From assembly GCF_029504655.1 (NCBI RefSeq), contig NZ_JAQFIL010000001.1, forward strand, positions 3,601,001 through 3,665,000: a stretch of DNA of 64,000 nt, given 5' to 3'. The notes beneath the pieces are model-generated. The model was not told where the DNA came from, ran no database searches, and worked only from the letters and a program-made list of their open reading frames with translations. This DNA comes from Catalinimonas alkaloidigena. GTDB lineage: Bacteria > Bacteroidota > Bacteroidia > Cytophagales > Cyclobacteriaceae. Every line of letters starts with the position of its first letter. Within the stretch, counting starts at the first letter, position 1. Both the position numbers and the translations under genes were made by a program. Shown piece after piece: positions 37,963 through 48,700 of the stretch.

Positions 37963-38820
37963 ATGAAAATCGCAGTAACATCCGCCAGCGGACAGTTAGG
38001 AACTGCCATAGTTAAGTCGCTTATTGATACCATAGGCCAAGAAAACGTCATCGCCATCGCCCGGACTCCGGAACATGTCAAATCCCTCGGTGTGGAAGTA
38101 AGAGCAGGAGACTATACGCAAAGAGAGCAATTTGATACGGCATTGCAGGGAGTAGATACCCTCTTGCTGGTTTCGGGGAATGACGATCCCGAGAAGCGCA
38201 AGCAGCAACACGCCAATGTGATTGACGCCGCCAAAGTTACAGGGCTACGCAAAGTGGTGTATACCAGTATCATCGGCCCATTGAGCGAATCTGACTTTTC
38301 GCCCATTGTGAAGAGCAATCGCCATACGGAAGAATATCTGAAAGGAAGTGGACTGGCATGGTCAATCGGACGCAACGGAGTGTATCTGGAGCCAGATCTG
38401 GAATACCTGGATCACTACCGAAAAGACGGTAAGATTACCAACTGTGCTGCCGACGGTCGTTGTGCCTACACGACTCGAGGTGAGCTGGCCTACGCTTACA
38501 CCCGGATGCTTACCGAAGACCAGCACAACGGACAGACCTACAACCTGAGCGGCCCGGCCATCACGCAGTATGAACTAGCCGATTTGATGAACGAAGTCTT
38601 TGACACGGACCTGCAGTACGAACCCATGAGCGTTGAGGCGTATCGTCAGCAACGCATCGGTGAACTGGGTGAGTTTATGGGTACGGTCATCGCCGGTATC
38701 TATCAGGGTATCAGTAATGGCGATATGGACGTGCCTTCCGACTATCGGAAAGCTACGGGCCGGGAACATATCAGCATTTTGGAAGCAATGAAACGCTTTC
38801 AAAGACAAACCTCACCCTAA
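37963..38820 (+). CDS. NmrA/QorB-like NAD(P)-binding oxidoreductase
   Basis: This protein of 285 residues is an atypical short-chain dehydrogenase of the NmrA/QOR2 type. The nucleotide-binding loop TSASGQLGTAI is at 6-16, with AGDYTQREQFDTALQGVDTLLLVSG and VIDAAKVTGLRKVVYTS after it, as in NAD(P)H:quinone oxidoreductase type 2. The active-site Tyr-Lys pair of classical SDRs is not in place, which is normal for the subfamily. It should use NAD(P)H either to reduce quinones or as a redox sensor. Its third-codon-position GC is visibly higher than in neighbouring genes, which suggests a different origin. It has its own promoter element and is followed by a dead gene. Confidence 0.87.
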   Translation: MKIAVTSASGQLGTAIVKSLIDTIGQENVIAIARTPEHVKSLGVEVRAGDYTQREQFDTALQGVDTLLLVSGNDDPEKRKQQHANVIDAAKVTGLRKVVYTSIIGPLSESDFSPIVKSNRHTEEYLKGSGLAWSIGRNGVYLEPDLEYLDHYRKDGKITNCAADGRCAYTTRGELAYAYTRMLTEDQHNGQTYNLSGPAITQYELADLMNEVFDTDLQYEPMSVEAYRQQRIGELGEFMGTVIAGIYQGISNGDMDVPSDYRKATGREHISILEAMKRFQRQTSP

Positions 38821-38862
38821 ACATCTGCCCAACATATTGTTTTACTTTAACCCACCGTTTCC

Positions 38863-39575
38863 ATGAAGCATTTACATAAATCTTTGTTGTTATCCGTTAG
38901 CTTTTTACTTCCTGTTTTTTTGCTACAGGCGCAGTAAGAAAGGCAAGCTCTCCATAAATATTAAGCCCGGAACGATGAATGTCGTCCCGACATCATACAG
39001 TTCACCGATACACGAAATAGCCCAAGCTCCTTCTTTTTCAGATGCCCCCCTCCAGTGGTTAATGAGGGACCGGTTGAACCTACTCCCACCATTTTTGAAG
39101 AAGAGCAGGTCAGCCTACTTACAGGCGGGCTTCAACTATTAGGTAGCGGCCAGCGTGGAAACCTACGAACAGTTGTTTATCTACGAATCTGGGGCACCTT
39201 TTACGGACGATAACTTCTGCAAGTCTTTTCTCAATGTGTTTTCCATTCGGAGGGCTCACTACTTGAATGTACAGAACTGGTATAGAAGTATAGATCAGAT
39301 GCTGCAATAAGAGCCAGGACATGGGATAGTACCCGGCCGTAGGCGTCCAATTGCAGGAAACCCTTCAGGCACTGACCCACTAGCATGACACTATCCGCTT
39401 CGAGTTTGAAAAGACGATAGAGGGGATGAAGCAGGGCATACCCCGGACGAACTGACCTCTTAGGTTCAGTTACCGGATTCGTAGACCGATCAAGACTATC
39501 CGGAAAGTGCTATGGGGCAGTAGCCCGGTCTGTAAGGTCTTTACTAGCATTAATCTAAATTATTATCGGTCAATC
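38863..39575 (+). pseudogene. Decayed second copy of the alkylsulfatase-like MBL hydrolase
   Basis: A signal peptide from ATG 38863 (HLHKSLLLSVSFLLPVFLLQAQ) is followed by a stop. Further on, in changing frames, come EGPVEPTPTIFEEEQVSLL, VETYEQLFIYESGAPFTDDNFCKSF, NVFSIRRAHYLNVQNWYRSIDQM, GIVPGRRRP and FEKTIEGMKQG. Each has a clear counterpart, in the same order, in the intact gene at 36399-37826 (EGYIEPNTTFEDSMLVTL; GETNDQLFVW...TGDNYYKSF; NLYAIRGSQYRDVKSW; YLVPGHTRP; TIDAMNQG). The segment with the HxHxDH motif is deleted. The pattern shows an old paralogue that lost its active site and frame. Confidence 0.62.
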
Positions 39576-39581
39576 CCATAC

Positions 39582-40754
39582 CTATTCCGTAACTTCTAAG
39601 ACCAATGTTTTCTCAAATTCCCTAAACACTTCCCTTAAGGCAGAATCTCCATCGGTGCCATAATTCACAAAGAAGATCATCTGACGGTCATTACGTGTTG
39701 GAAATACAAACAAGTCAGCACTATATCCCAGGTCACGACCTGAGTGGCCTAAGCCTAAATGCGGGGAGAAGTTTTTGAATTTTTGCATGATGCCTACTCC
39801 CAGATTATTCATATCACCTTCGGAAACGAAAGTCATCATCATGCCCATACTTTCCTCATTTACCAAAGTTTTATCAAAATAATAGGCATTCATAAATTTT
39901 TGAAGATCGTAAACGGTACTAAACACCCCACCGTAACCATTCCCACTGCCGGTGACGAGGTTGGATACATTGACAATCGTATTATTGTTGTAAAGATCGT
40001 AATAGCCCTGTGCTACCGTAGATGGTAATAGATCGCGCGATTGATAGTAGGTATCATACATAGCCAGTGGATCCCAAATCATTTCGCGCAGGGCTTTCGC
40101 GTGTGAGTATCCCAATACCTTATCAAGACACATACCTACGAATATGGTGTTGGTATTACTGTATTCCACTCCTTCGTTAGGAGCAAAGTAAGGGTCTTTG
40201 TCATAGACTAGTTCCAGTAACTCATCCGCCCTCCATTGTTTATTCGGATTGTTTAGCACAGCCAGATAAAACTCAGCATCCGTAATAATATCATAAATGC
40301 CTGTGGTATGCTGTAAACAGTTTTTGATCGTCACCTGGTCGGCATTCTTCACTTTCGAGATAATATCGGCATCTATATGTTTCGCAATGGGGTCATTGAT
40401 ATCAATCAAGCCCTGCTCTTGTAGCATAAAAGTAAGGGTACCCACCATAAACTTGGTGATACTGGCAGCCTTGGAAGCATGGCATGGAGTAAACGGGATA
40501 TTTTTATCAATATCTGCTTTGCCAGCATAGCCAACCCACACGCCATCTTCGTCTTTTATCAGCGTAGAAATTCCGGGCAAGCCATTTTTCACGTAGGTAT
40601 CCAGTATTGATTGAAACACTGCATTTTTGGGATGCAGAGTACTGGAAGCGGCTGAAGCATAGGTACAATTATAGGAAGGTCCGATATCAGCTTCCCGGCA
40701 AGAAAGAGTAACCAGAAAAATCATTCCCAATAAAGAAATCCAGTGCTTTTTCAT
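39582..40754 (-). CDS. Serine hydrolase of the beta-lactamase/D-Ala-D-Ala carboxypeptidase fold, lipoprotein
   Basis: This 390-residue protein has a lipoprotein signal ending TLSC (Cys19). The class C beta-lactamase-type active site is complete: SITK at 98-101 (SxxK), YSN in GVEYSNTN at about 200, and HSG in GLGHSGRDLGYS near the C-terminus in place of the KTG triad. Most relatives are peptidases or esterases of unknown substrate rather than true beta-lactamases. Its start overlaps the stop of the upstream outer-membrane-protein gene by 4 bp (ATGA), so the two are translationally coupled and likely work together at the cell envelope. Confidence 0.85.
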   Translation of the reverse strand: MKKHWISLLGMIFLVTLSCREADIGPSYNCTYASAASSTLHPKNAVFQSILDTYVKNGLPGISTLIKDEDGVWVGYAGKADIDKNIPFTPCHASKAASITKFMVGTLTFMLQEQGLIDINDPIAKHIDADIISKVKNADQVTIKNCLQHTTGIYDIITDAEFYLAVLNNPNKQWRADELLELVYDKDPYFAPNEGVEYSNTNTIFVGMCLDKVLGYSHAKALREMIWDPLAMYDTYYQSRDLLPSTVAQGYYDLYNNNTIVNVSNLVTGSGNGYGGVFSTVYDLQKFMNAYYFDKTLVNEESMGMMMTFVSEGDMNNLGVGIMQKFKNFSPHLGLGHSGRDLGYSADLFVFPTRNDRQMIFFVNYGTDGDSALREVFREFEKTLVLEVTE

Positions 40755-41377
40755 TTTGAAATATTTTTAAGGATGCCTAACTGAATAGCGTTGTAAGGAA
40801 GCAGAGGAACATATGATTTAACAAACGGCAGCTGACCAAGCACACCATAGTTGATAGAAAGCTGAAAATCTGGGCTGAGCTTATAGGCTGCAGAGATAGA
40901 AAACTTGACACCTACCTGTGCGCGGCCTAAGCTAGCAATTTTTTCATATTCACCCTGTTTATTGAGTTCAAAGCGATCTGTACCCGGAATGCTGTGCAGA
41001 TAACCCAAACCTAAGTGAGCACGCATGCTAAATGCTGTATTAAAATCATAACGATAGATGGTTTCTGTAAACAGTAGGATGCTATGCTGAACAAAACGGT
41101 GATAGATATAACCCATATTAAAACTTTGCTCCCAGGCTTGCTTTCCATTTTCTTTCCATACTAAACTGGCGCCAATAGTGTTGAAAGGATGGTAATGCGT
41201 ATAGAACAATTGTGGTGCGCCAACAATTGGTAAGCCGGTAATGGCATTGCCGGTCTCGAGGGTAAGTTGCGTAAGCTTTGCCTGGCCGAATGTTGTGACT
41301 GAAATCAGGCATATGAGCAATGCCATAAAATGGTTAATAAAGGGAGCTTTCATTGAGTGTGATTTAAAAGGTATCAT
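40751..41377 (-). CDS. Outer-membrane beta-barrel-like protein, unassigned
   Basis: The protein (208 residues, or 200 from the Met at 41353) starts with a signal peptide (FMALLICLISVTTFGQ). The mature part alternates polar and hydrophobic residues with many aromatics (FNMGYIYHRFVQHSILLFTETIYRYDFNTAFSMRAHLGLGYLHS), which suggests an eight- to ten-stranded barrel. The end AIQLGILKNISK lacks the usual terminal Phe. I do not recognise a named family. The gene is followed by the coupled serine hydrolase. Confidence 0.6.
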   Translation of the reverse strand: MIPFKSHSMKAPFINHFMALLICLISVTTFGQAKLTQLTLETGNAITGLPIVGAPQLFYTHYHPFNTIGASLVWKENGKQAWEQSFNMGYIYHRFVQHSILLFTETIYRYDFNTAFSMRAHLGLGYLHSIPGTDRFELNKQGEYEKIASLGRAQVGVKFSISAAYKLSPDFQLSINYGVLGQLPFVKSYVPLLPYNAIQLGILKNISK

Positions 41378-41429
41378 TCATCTGAAGTTCTTGTTGAGGT
41401 TTGAAGTATTCCATCAGATAGCTGTTTGA

Positions 41430-42181
41430 TTACTGTAAACTAATGCCTGTACTCAGGGAAAAGATATGGCTGTCTGCTTTGGTAGTGATATAATTAATGT
41501 AACTCCCTATCATAATATCTTCCTTTCTGACAAACCTAATTTCGAGACTCAAATTATATACTAACTTCACTACCATCCAGTTCTTGATAAAGGCACCTAT
41601 GCCAATGCCAAGGTTACTACCCGATTCGGTATAGGCTTTGGCTCTTATCTTTTTCTGTCCATCACCCACATTCAGGAGTGCTTCCCAGAAGGAAGCCTGA
41701 CCGTCACCTCCCATGCCCTTGTAGCTTGTCACAGTCTGGCTTATGTTCAGCCCACAGGCAAATTCAAAAAAAGGGTCCACCTTCCCAGTATAGGTAGGTC
41801 GGATACGGTTGATTAGATTAAGTCTGATGAAATTACTCTGCGTTTTTACTTTCAGGCTATTCCACCTATCCCGTTTGCCGCATGAATAGAGAAACTCACC
41901 CTGAGCTCCTGCCTGCCAGAAGGGTATTTTTTTTTTTTTAACGGAGTAATGACTCCACCGATACTGAAACCATATAGTACATTTCTGTCAAAATCATTTT
42001 TGAAGGTACCTGCCGGGAATGCTGTCAGGAAAGAAACTGTAGGATGCACATCCGCCTTGTTTCGTTCTTCATTCTGCGTCATCCCTGTGTGGTAGAGGGA
42101 GCAGCACCCTATGAGCATGATGATGATTCGTGTGTACATCGTATGTGTCGTTAGATATAAGATGCTGCCCACCCCGGCCAT
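41430..42181 (-). pseudogene. Outer-membrane beta-barrel-like protein, frameshifted in a 13-base A run
   Basis: Two frames make one product. The first (41852-42181, with a better start at 42139, MYTRIIIMLIGCC) carries a signal peptide and the strand FDRNVLYGFSIGGVITPLKKKK. The coding strand then has a run of 13 A (T13 on the plus strand at 41927-41939). After it, another frame stays open through PFWQAGAQGEFLYSCGKRDRW and joins DPFFEFACGLNISQ of the second part, which ends at 41430. With a run one base longer or two bases shorter the frame is whole, at about 235 residues. The barrel-like pattern and small size suggest a porin-like or adhesin-like surface protein. Slippage in such a run is a known way to switch genes on and off, but it is also a common sequencing error. 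Confidence 0.6.
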
Positions 42182-42208
42182 GATATCTTCGAAGGGTGGG
42201 TCGGCATT

Positions 42209-42856
42209 TTATTCAGTGATGTAAGGCAGCTGTCTAGAGGCCTTTCGCATCATGGCGTTAATGATGGTGTTGGTGTCGCTTCCTAAGCTTCGGGAAAGGG
42301 TCTTGTCGTATTTCCAGAGTAACTCACCAGTGGCTCCATCATTGATATTGATCGTACATTTGCCCGAATTTGTCGGACCATAAACCCCCACCAGGATACC
42401 CATCGCGACCGCCGCTCCTTCCGACATGGGTTTGTCGGATAACAGCATACCTGAGATGATGCCATCTACTTCTAAAATCTGAGCCAACTCCCGGGGTGTA
42501 TACGCATCTATGTTGGATTGATCAATGTTATTTTTTGCCAGTAGTGCGTTGGTAGTACCTAAATCCAGAAAGTTGATGGCAAAGGCATGCTGATCTTTTC
42601 TTTTCAGAAAGTAGCTGAGCAAGGCACTCTGCACGGCCATCCCTTCACCTTCCTGTAATTGGGCGAGCTGTTCAGGAGGCATCGACTCCATCTGCTTGGG
42701 CCGTAGCTTGATGATGGCCTTGAACGGAAGAATGGCCAGGGTTTGATGCTCCATTGACAAAGCCTCAAAATTCGGATTCACATAAATCTCTCTGTGTTGA
42801 GGATAAGCGGTGTAGGCACTCAGTACCAGCACCAGTAATAAAAGTGTTGTTTTCAT
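42209..42856 (-). CDS. Exported protein of unknown function, CsgG/TolB-like fold suspected
   Basis: This 215-residue protein has a signal peptide ending AYPQ. The mature part opens with TLAILPFKAIIKLRP, an ILPF motif like that at the start of CsgG, GNA1162 and TolB N-terminal folds, and continues with LAQILEVDGIISGMLLSD and GKCTININDGATGELLWKYDKTLS, which fit an alternating alpha/beta domain that ends in a strand-rich part. Such proteins act in the periplasm, often in outer-membrane assembly. I cannot name a family. It is in a run of exported genes transcribed toward the serine hydrolase. Confidence 0.65.
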   Translation of the reverse strand: MKTTLLLLVLVLSAYTAYPQHREIYVNPNFEALSMEHQTLAILPFKAIIKLRPKQMESMPPEQLAQLQEGEGMAVQSALLSYFLKRKDQHAFAINFLDLGTTNALLAKNNIDQSNIDAYTPRELAQILEVDGIISGMLLSDKPMSEGAAVAMGILVGVYGPTNSGKCTININDGATGELLWKYDKTLSRSLGSDTNTIINAMMRKASRQLPYITE

Positions 42857-42897
42857 GTTTTGTATTTTACTTTTTTGTTGAAATAAAAGCTCGTTAA

Positions 42898-44199
42898 TTA
42901 GTCTTGATCAGAGGCATTCTCTTCACCGCCCAATAAAAAATCACTGCATATCATGTAAATCAGGAAAGCATCTATGATTGGCCCCTCAGGAAGAGGCCCC
43001 TCCCTGATATACAGTTGATATTGGTCACCACCTTTTAGGGCTAATTCATCGAAATTATTTTGGCCCAGCAGGACCATCCCTATCAAGGTGTCATTCACCC
43101 TGATTTCTGAGAAATTGGAGAATGTATTGTATTTGATCAAATAGGTACTCCCTGCCCTGAACCCCTCAATTTTGAGCAGTTGCGGAGAGTAAGTACCATC
43201 GAATCTATCTTCATACAAACCCGCCTGAAAGTAGAATATTTCCCGCTCATCCTGCATGCCCTGTAGGGTAAAAGCAGGTTCACCTACGGTAATAAAATTG
43301 GCGATCTTCCTGGCAGACTTATAGAAGGTTTTGATTTTATAGGTGCCCTGAGCCAGCGGCTGTTTGACAGTATAGTTTTTCCGTACCCTGGACTTCTCAT
43401 AAATCCCTTCTGCGTCTACGCCTGAACCTACTGGAATGCCTTCTTTTACTTCAACCACAAAACTTTTTCCCTCTTTCACATCATTAAAATTGAGTTTTTT
43501 GCCAAATACGCCCACCTTTAATTTAATGGAATAAGGATTGGCTTCGGAAAGAAAATCTTCATATTGGATAACGGCAGGCTTTATGAATTTCAGGGTTCCT
43601 TTTGCATGATCCTTCCCATGAAATACTCCTTCCAGAGATTGTATATACAGATCGGTGAAATCCTCTTTTCCTATGATCCTTTCGTCAAACAATCGATCAT
43701 GTTCCTGACTGCTATTGAAAGGAATCATATACTGATGGGTAAAAACCTCTTTCCCATCAGGAGTTTCCATCCTGACCTGGGTCACAAACTGAAATCTTAT
43801 CAGACCAAAACCAAGAAATATATCCTGTATACCGTCTATGTGACTGGCAATCTGAACATAGTAATCGAATCCGTTCCGGGGAACTTTATTTATTTTAACA
43901 TCACCAGAATTGATATCATACCTGATCTTCTCCGGCTGGTATGTTGCAATTTCACAATCACCTATCCGCATTGTAATCAAGGCTACAGCTTTTTCAAAAA
44001 TAACCTCTTCCGTAATTGAATCCTGGAAATAATTGGGGAACAGGAATTGATTCAAGGTTCTGAACTTAAAATCGGTGAGTAATACCTTTTGAGGAGTATC
44101 ACCCGCCTGAAGCCGGGTTTCATTTGCTGTCAAAAAGTAACAGATCAGAAAGAAGAGCTTTAACTTTGACATGTTAGGGCAAGGGATTAAATGAAACAT
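42898..44199 (-). CDS. Exported protein of unknown function
   Basis: The 433-residue frame has an internal Met at residue 10 (44172) that directly precedes a signal-peptide-like stretch (KLKLFFLICYFLTA), so the true start is probably there. No domain was recognised. The N-terminal part is rich in beta strands (VLLTDFKFRTLNQFLFP, IRFQFVTQVRMETPDGKEVFTHQYMIPF), and the C-terminal third has a pattern that resembles an immunoglobulin-like or jelly-roll fold (FTLQGMQDEREIFYFQAGLYEDRFDG, TYLIKYNTFSNFSEIRVND). It lies 7 bp after the stop of the next upstream gene, so it shares its transcript. Confidence 0.6.
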   Translation of the reverse strand: MFHLIPCPNMSKLKLFFLICYFLTANETRLQAGDTPQKVLLTDFKFRTLNQFLFPNYFQDSITEEVIFEKAVALITMRIGDCEIATYQPEKIRYDINSGDVKINKVPRNGFDYYVQIASHIDGIQDIFLGFGLIRFQFVTQVRMETPDGKEVFTHQYMIPFNSSQEHDRLFDERIIGKEDFTDLYIQSLEGVFHGKDHAKGTLKFIKPAVIQYEDFLSEANPYSIKLKVGVFGKKLNFNDVKEGKSFVVEVKEGIPVGSGVDAEGIYEKSRVRKNYTVKQPLAQGTYKIKTFYKSARKIANFITVGEPAFTLQGMQDEREIFYFQAGLYEDRFDGTYSPQLLKIEGFRAGSTYLIKYNTFSNFSEIRVNDTLIGMVLLGQNNFDELALKGGDQYQLYIREGPLPEGPIIDAFLIYMICSDFLLGGEENASDQD

Positions 44200-44206
44200 T
44201 ATTTCT

Positions 44207-44962
44207 TTATTGGATTAATTTGTAATGATAGGTAATGCCCCCTGACTCTGCGTATAAGGTGGCTGAGAAACTGTTCTCGGTAAAGTTGTTTATAAGAAAA
44301 CCGATGATATCTTCTTCAAAAAGAACCCAAAAAGCAGTGGTGTCACCACTACTCACCCATTCGCCTTCCAAGTGGTCAACGCCTGTTGGGTCGCATTTCA
44401 TACTCCCTTCTTCCATGGAGTAGTAACCGGATTTTCTGAAAGTCACCACATTATCCAGCATGCATGCATATGCAGGCTCGTGGGAAATATCTTCGCCCAG
44501 CTCGTTAGCTACCCCTGTAATGCTCCATTTTTTTCCTTCAACACTGGAAATAATACTGTTTATATTTTCTGTGATATAGACAGGATAATAGCTGACAGTA
44601 CCTTCTGCTACAGACATACCCTCGGAGAAATGCCAATTATTCATAGAACCACTCACTACATTGAAGAAATACTCACCTGTAGTTAGTTTTTCAAGTAGTA
44701 TTTCTCCATTAATATCGGTTTGAACCTTTTTTACTTCATTCATTTCCCTAGCCCAATCTTCCACATTACGATAAACTGTTACTTCAGCCCCGGCTACAGG
44801 CTCCCAGGTAAATCCACCTACCACCTGTACAAGGAGGATTGCACCATTGTTGGAGATATCTTCTTCACACTGAATAAAGACCAGATTAACCAGCAGCCCT
44901 AGCGATACTGTACTGATAATTCGCCATACATTTTTCATGATAGTAGTGGTGTAAGTTGACAT
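44207..44962 (-). CDS. Lipoprotein with a carboxypeptidase-regulatory-like beta-sandwich and a lipocalin-like tail
   Basis: This 251-residue protein has a lipoprotein signal ending VFIQC (Cys32 from the longest start; Cys24 from the Met at 44938). Residues of the first domain read VAGAEVTVYRNVEDW, then VQTDINGEILLEKLTTGEYFF, the layout of a prealbumin-like beta-sandwich found in surface proteins. The second part (KKWSITGVANELGED to the end SGGITYHYKLIQ) has the repeat-like strands of lipocalin-type proteins common in Bacteroidota. The longest start overlaps the previous stop as TAATG, which supports translational coupling, whereas the inner Met gives a tidier signal peptide. Confidence 0.65.
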   Translation of the reverse strand: MSTYTTTIMKNVWRIISTVSLGLLVNLVFIQCEEDISNNGAILLVQVVGGFTWEPVAGAEVTVYRNVEDWAREMNEVKKVQTDINGEILLEKLTTGEYFFNVVSGSMNNWHFSEGMSVAEGTVSYYPVYITENINSIISSVEGKKWSITGVANELGEDISHEPAYACMLDNVVTFRKSGYYSMEEGSMKCDPTGVDHLEGEWVSSGDTTAFWVLFEEDIIGFLINNFTENSFSATLYAESGGITYHYKLIQ

Positions 44963-45598
44963 TAAAACTCGTATCCCAGAGAGAATGACAATACCCGGTT
45001 GAATACCTCACTTTCTTCCACAATGCTGGACATCCCTAATTGATATTGGGTGGCCATACTGACGTGCCTGTTGATATAATAACCGAAGCCAAATCCCAAT
45101 CCCAGTTCTATATCTCGAAAGTCAGCATATTCATTATCTTCTTCCCTGACTCCGGTACAGCTTTCATTGATACATCCGGTAGAGGTAATTTTTGCTGTAT
45201 GGTCAAGTAGAAAAGAAATCATAGGGCTGATTGAAATGTGAAGTTTTGGGTCAAAATAATATTTGAGCGCAATAGGTACTTCTAAGTAGTGGGTAGTCAA
45301 TACTACCTTTTCTTTCTGTATCAGGGTAGCGGTATTAGTAATTTCCATCGTTTCACGGGTTTCATCCTGACCTCCCCGGGTGGTATAGATTAAGGCAGGT
45401 ACTACCATCACTTTATCGGAAATAGGTCTTTGATAAAAAACGCCTGCATGATAGCCTGGCTTCATATCCGCACTTTCTACATCGTCCCCCCTGGAAGGTC
45501 GATAAGTTAAAACCGGCTTTCAGTCCAATCCCTTGAGCCAACAAACCCGACAACAGTCCTGTCATCGATAATAATGTAAATAAGATTATTTTTTTCAT
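44962..45598 (-). pseudogene. Outer-membrane beta-barrel protein, frameshifted in a 6-base G run
   Basis: The first frame (45413-45598) begins MKKIILFTLLSMTGLL with a signal peptide ending LLAQ and then GIGLKAGFNLSTFQG, the typical first strand of a porin-family OMP_b-brl protein. The coding strand then has six Gs (plus strand C6 at 45486-45491). With five it would read DDVESADMKPGYHAGVFYQ and continue in the second frame (44962-45465), which is an eight-stranded barrel ending FSLGYEF with the terminal Phe needed for assembly. The joined protein has about 212 residues, the normal size. It is the first gene of the run of exported proteins and could be lost, phase-variable or mis-sequenced. Confidence 0.68.
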
Positions 45599-45753
45599 GG
45601 TGCTAACATTGATATGCTTGGCCTGAATCAGGATAATGGCTAAAGGTATGGAAGGGAAGAAGATTCCTTTACCACAAACAAATCAAATCTTGACACATTT
45701 GTCGCATATGATCTGAACAGGCAAATTAAGCCAGGGAAAAGCAGAGCTTACTC

Positions 45754-48700
45754 CTAAATATTATGGGTTTTTTTGGAACTATAACCGGATGGGAGCTTAT
45801 TAAATTTGTCTTTAAAACTTTTGGTGAAATAGGACAAGTTGCTAAAACCCACGGCATACGCAACTTCCGCTACGGTGCCGAAGTGTTCATCAAAGAGCTG
45901 AGCTGCCCGTGCCAGTCGCATATCACGGATGAATTGGTTAGGGGATTGGCCTAAAATGCTTTTTAGTTTACGGTAAAACTGAGAACGGCTCATACCAATT
46001 TCATGACTAAAATCATTGACATCGAGTGCAGGATCATCCATTCGTTTTTCCAGGATGAATTTCACCCGCTCCAGGAAACGTTGGTCTACAGAATTGACTG
46101 TTATTTTTTCCGGCTCAAAGGTGAAAGATTGGGCGTATTTCTTTCTGAGCAGCTCCCGTTGGGCAGTGAGGTTGGTAATTCTGGCCATGAGTTCATCAGC
46201 ATCAAAGGGTTTGGACATATAATCATCGGCTCCGGATTCCAGTCCCTCCAGCTTGCTTTTTCTGTCGGCTTTGGCTGTGAGCATCACTACTGGAATATGG
46301 CTTGTCCGTTCGTCCTTTTTTAACTGAGCGCACAGGGCTAAGCCATCCATTTCAGGCATCATCAAGTCTGCAATGATCAGATCCGGTATCAGGCGAAGCG
46401 CCTGCTCAAAGCCTTCTTTACCATGGATGGCTTCGGCTACTCTAAAGTGCCTGGTTTTAGGATGATCCGAAAGATGAAGCTTGATATATTCTCTGAGATC
46501 AGGGTTGTCTTCTACTACCAGAATAATTGATTCACTGGCTTTGATCATCTCTCCATCTCTGAGAGTTTCAGTTTGCTCATGTCCTTCCACATCCGTGACA
46601 GGTTTTTCAGTAGAGGATTTATCTGCAATTTCCTCAGCACCAAAATGATTTTTGCCCAACGGTAAAACAACTGTAAAAGTGGAGCCTTTGCCTATTACGC
46701 TCTCTGCCAAAATTTCACCATGATGCAGGCTCACCAATTCTTTGGTAAGCGCAAGGCCTATGCCCGTACCGCCAAACTTATGTTGATGAGCGCGATCAGT
46801 CTGATAAAACCGGTCATAGACCCTCTCCAATTCGTCTTGCGGAATGCCAATACCAGTGTCTATCACTTTGATGGCTACAAAACCGGGGTTTCCTTCTTCA
46901 ACTGGTAATATTTCAATATGTACTTTACCTCTTGCAGGGGTAAACTTCAGGGCATTGGATACCAGATTCAATACTATTTTCTCAAGTTTATCCGGATCAA
47001 AATAGAGATTCAGGCTATCAAACCTAAAGTCAAATGCATAGTCAATTCTTTTGCTTTCAGCCAGAGATTCAAAGGAAAGCAGTACTGGACGCAGAAAGGC
47101 AATCAAATCATTTTCTGAAGCCTCCAGCTTCATGGAGCCGGATTCAATTTTTGCAATATCCAGCAACTGGTTGATCAATGCCAGTAGTCGTTTCGCATTG
47201 CGCCTGATGAGCAACAGCTCGTTTCTTTCAGTACTCTCTTCAGTAAACTTTTTGAGAAAGCGGTCAACCGGCCCCAAAATCAAGGTCAGAGGTGTACGGA
47301 ATTCGTGAGATATATTGGCGAAAAATCGAGACTTGATAGCATCTACTTCCGTCAAACGCAGCGCTTCCAGGCTTTTCAATTGCAATTGATGATTGAGCCA
47401 AATTCGCTTGAGTTCATATTTTCTGAGGCCGTAAATGAGTCCGAGCAGAGCGAGAATATACATCAGATAAGCCCACCAGCTCTGCCAGGGAGGAGGTTTA
47501 ATAATAATATCGAGCGTAGTAGGATGCTGATTCCAAAGCCCATCGTTGTTGGTAGCTTTTACCTGAAACTGATAGGTACCCGGATCGAGATTGGTATAAG
47601 TAGCCATCCTACGGTCACTAGCGGTATACACCCAGTCATCGTTAAAACCCATCAGTCGATATGCATATTTACTTTTTTCAGGATAGGTATACTGCAAAGC
47701 AGTGAACGCTAATGAGAATACTGATTGTTGATAGTCCAGGGTCACCTGATCAACCGCTGCTACCTGCTTTAATTGCGAATTTTCAGAAACTTTAACTCCT
47801 GAAGGCTCATTGAACAGATAAAATTCAGTGATGTAAACTGGGGGCAGGACGGGATTTTCAGTAATGCTATCAGGATCAAATCGCACCAATCCGTTGAGGG
47901 AGCCTGCGATGATTTCGCCATTCATCGCTTTTACACAAACTGTAGTACCGTTAACCTCATCATAATTTTTGAAGATCCCCTGGCTTACATCAAATTTTGA
48001 AAATCCATTCCCGCTGATCCATAAATATCCAAGATCATCTTCTACAATTCCTCCCACACCATTGCTTCCTAATCCATCATTTTCATAAAACGTAACAAAT
48101 GAATCATGCTGCGCTTGATATAAATTCAAACCATAGGAGGTGCCTATCCATGTGTTTTCTTTTGAATCCTTATAGATTCCTGATATCCACTGATGACTAA
48201 TGCTGCCTGGTAACGTATGATCAGGGGTATAATTTTTAGAACTCCTTTTTTTGATACTAAAAAGGCTCAATCCATTTCGGGTCCCCACCCAAAAATTGTC
48301 TTCATCATAAGGATAAATGTGGGTAACAAAATTATTTGCAATAACAGGCCATTGATAAGAGGTGAAATCATCGGTGTTCCGGTTCAATACATTTAGTCCT
48401 TCATCTGTTCCGATCCAGATATTCCCTTCAGTATCCTCAAAAATGGCTCTTACCGTATGTGAACTTAAAGTAGTGGAATCGTCGGGAAGATGGTCATATT
48501 TTTTATATACCGAATGCAGATCTGGCTTTAACACTGTTAAACCTGAGCCACGGGTGCCTACCCATACAAAACCCTGTCTATCTTCCAATACGGTCATGAT
48601 CTCATTGCTACTGAGGGCATTCCGAACTCCTGGATTGTGTTTAAAATGAGTAAACCTGCCATTTTGCAAATCAAGTAAATTCAACCCTCCCCCTTCGGTT

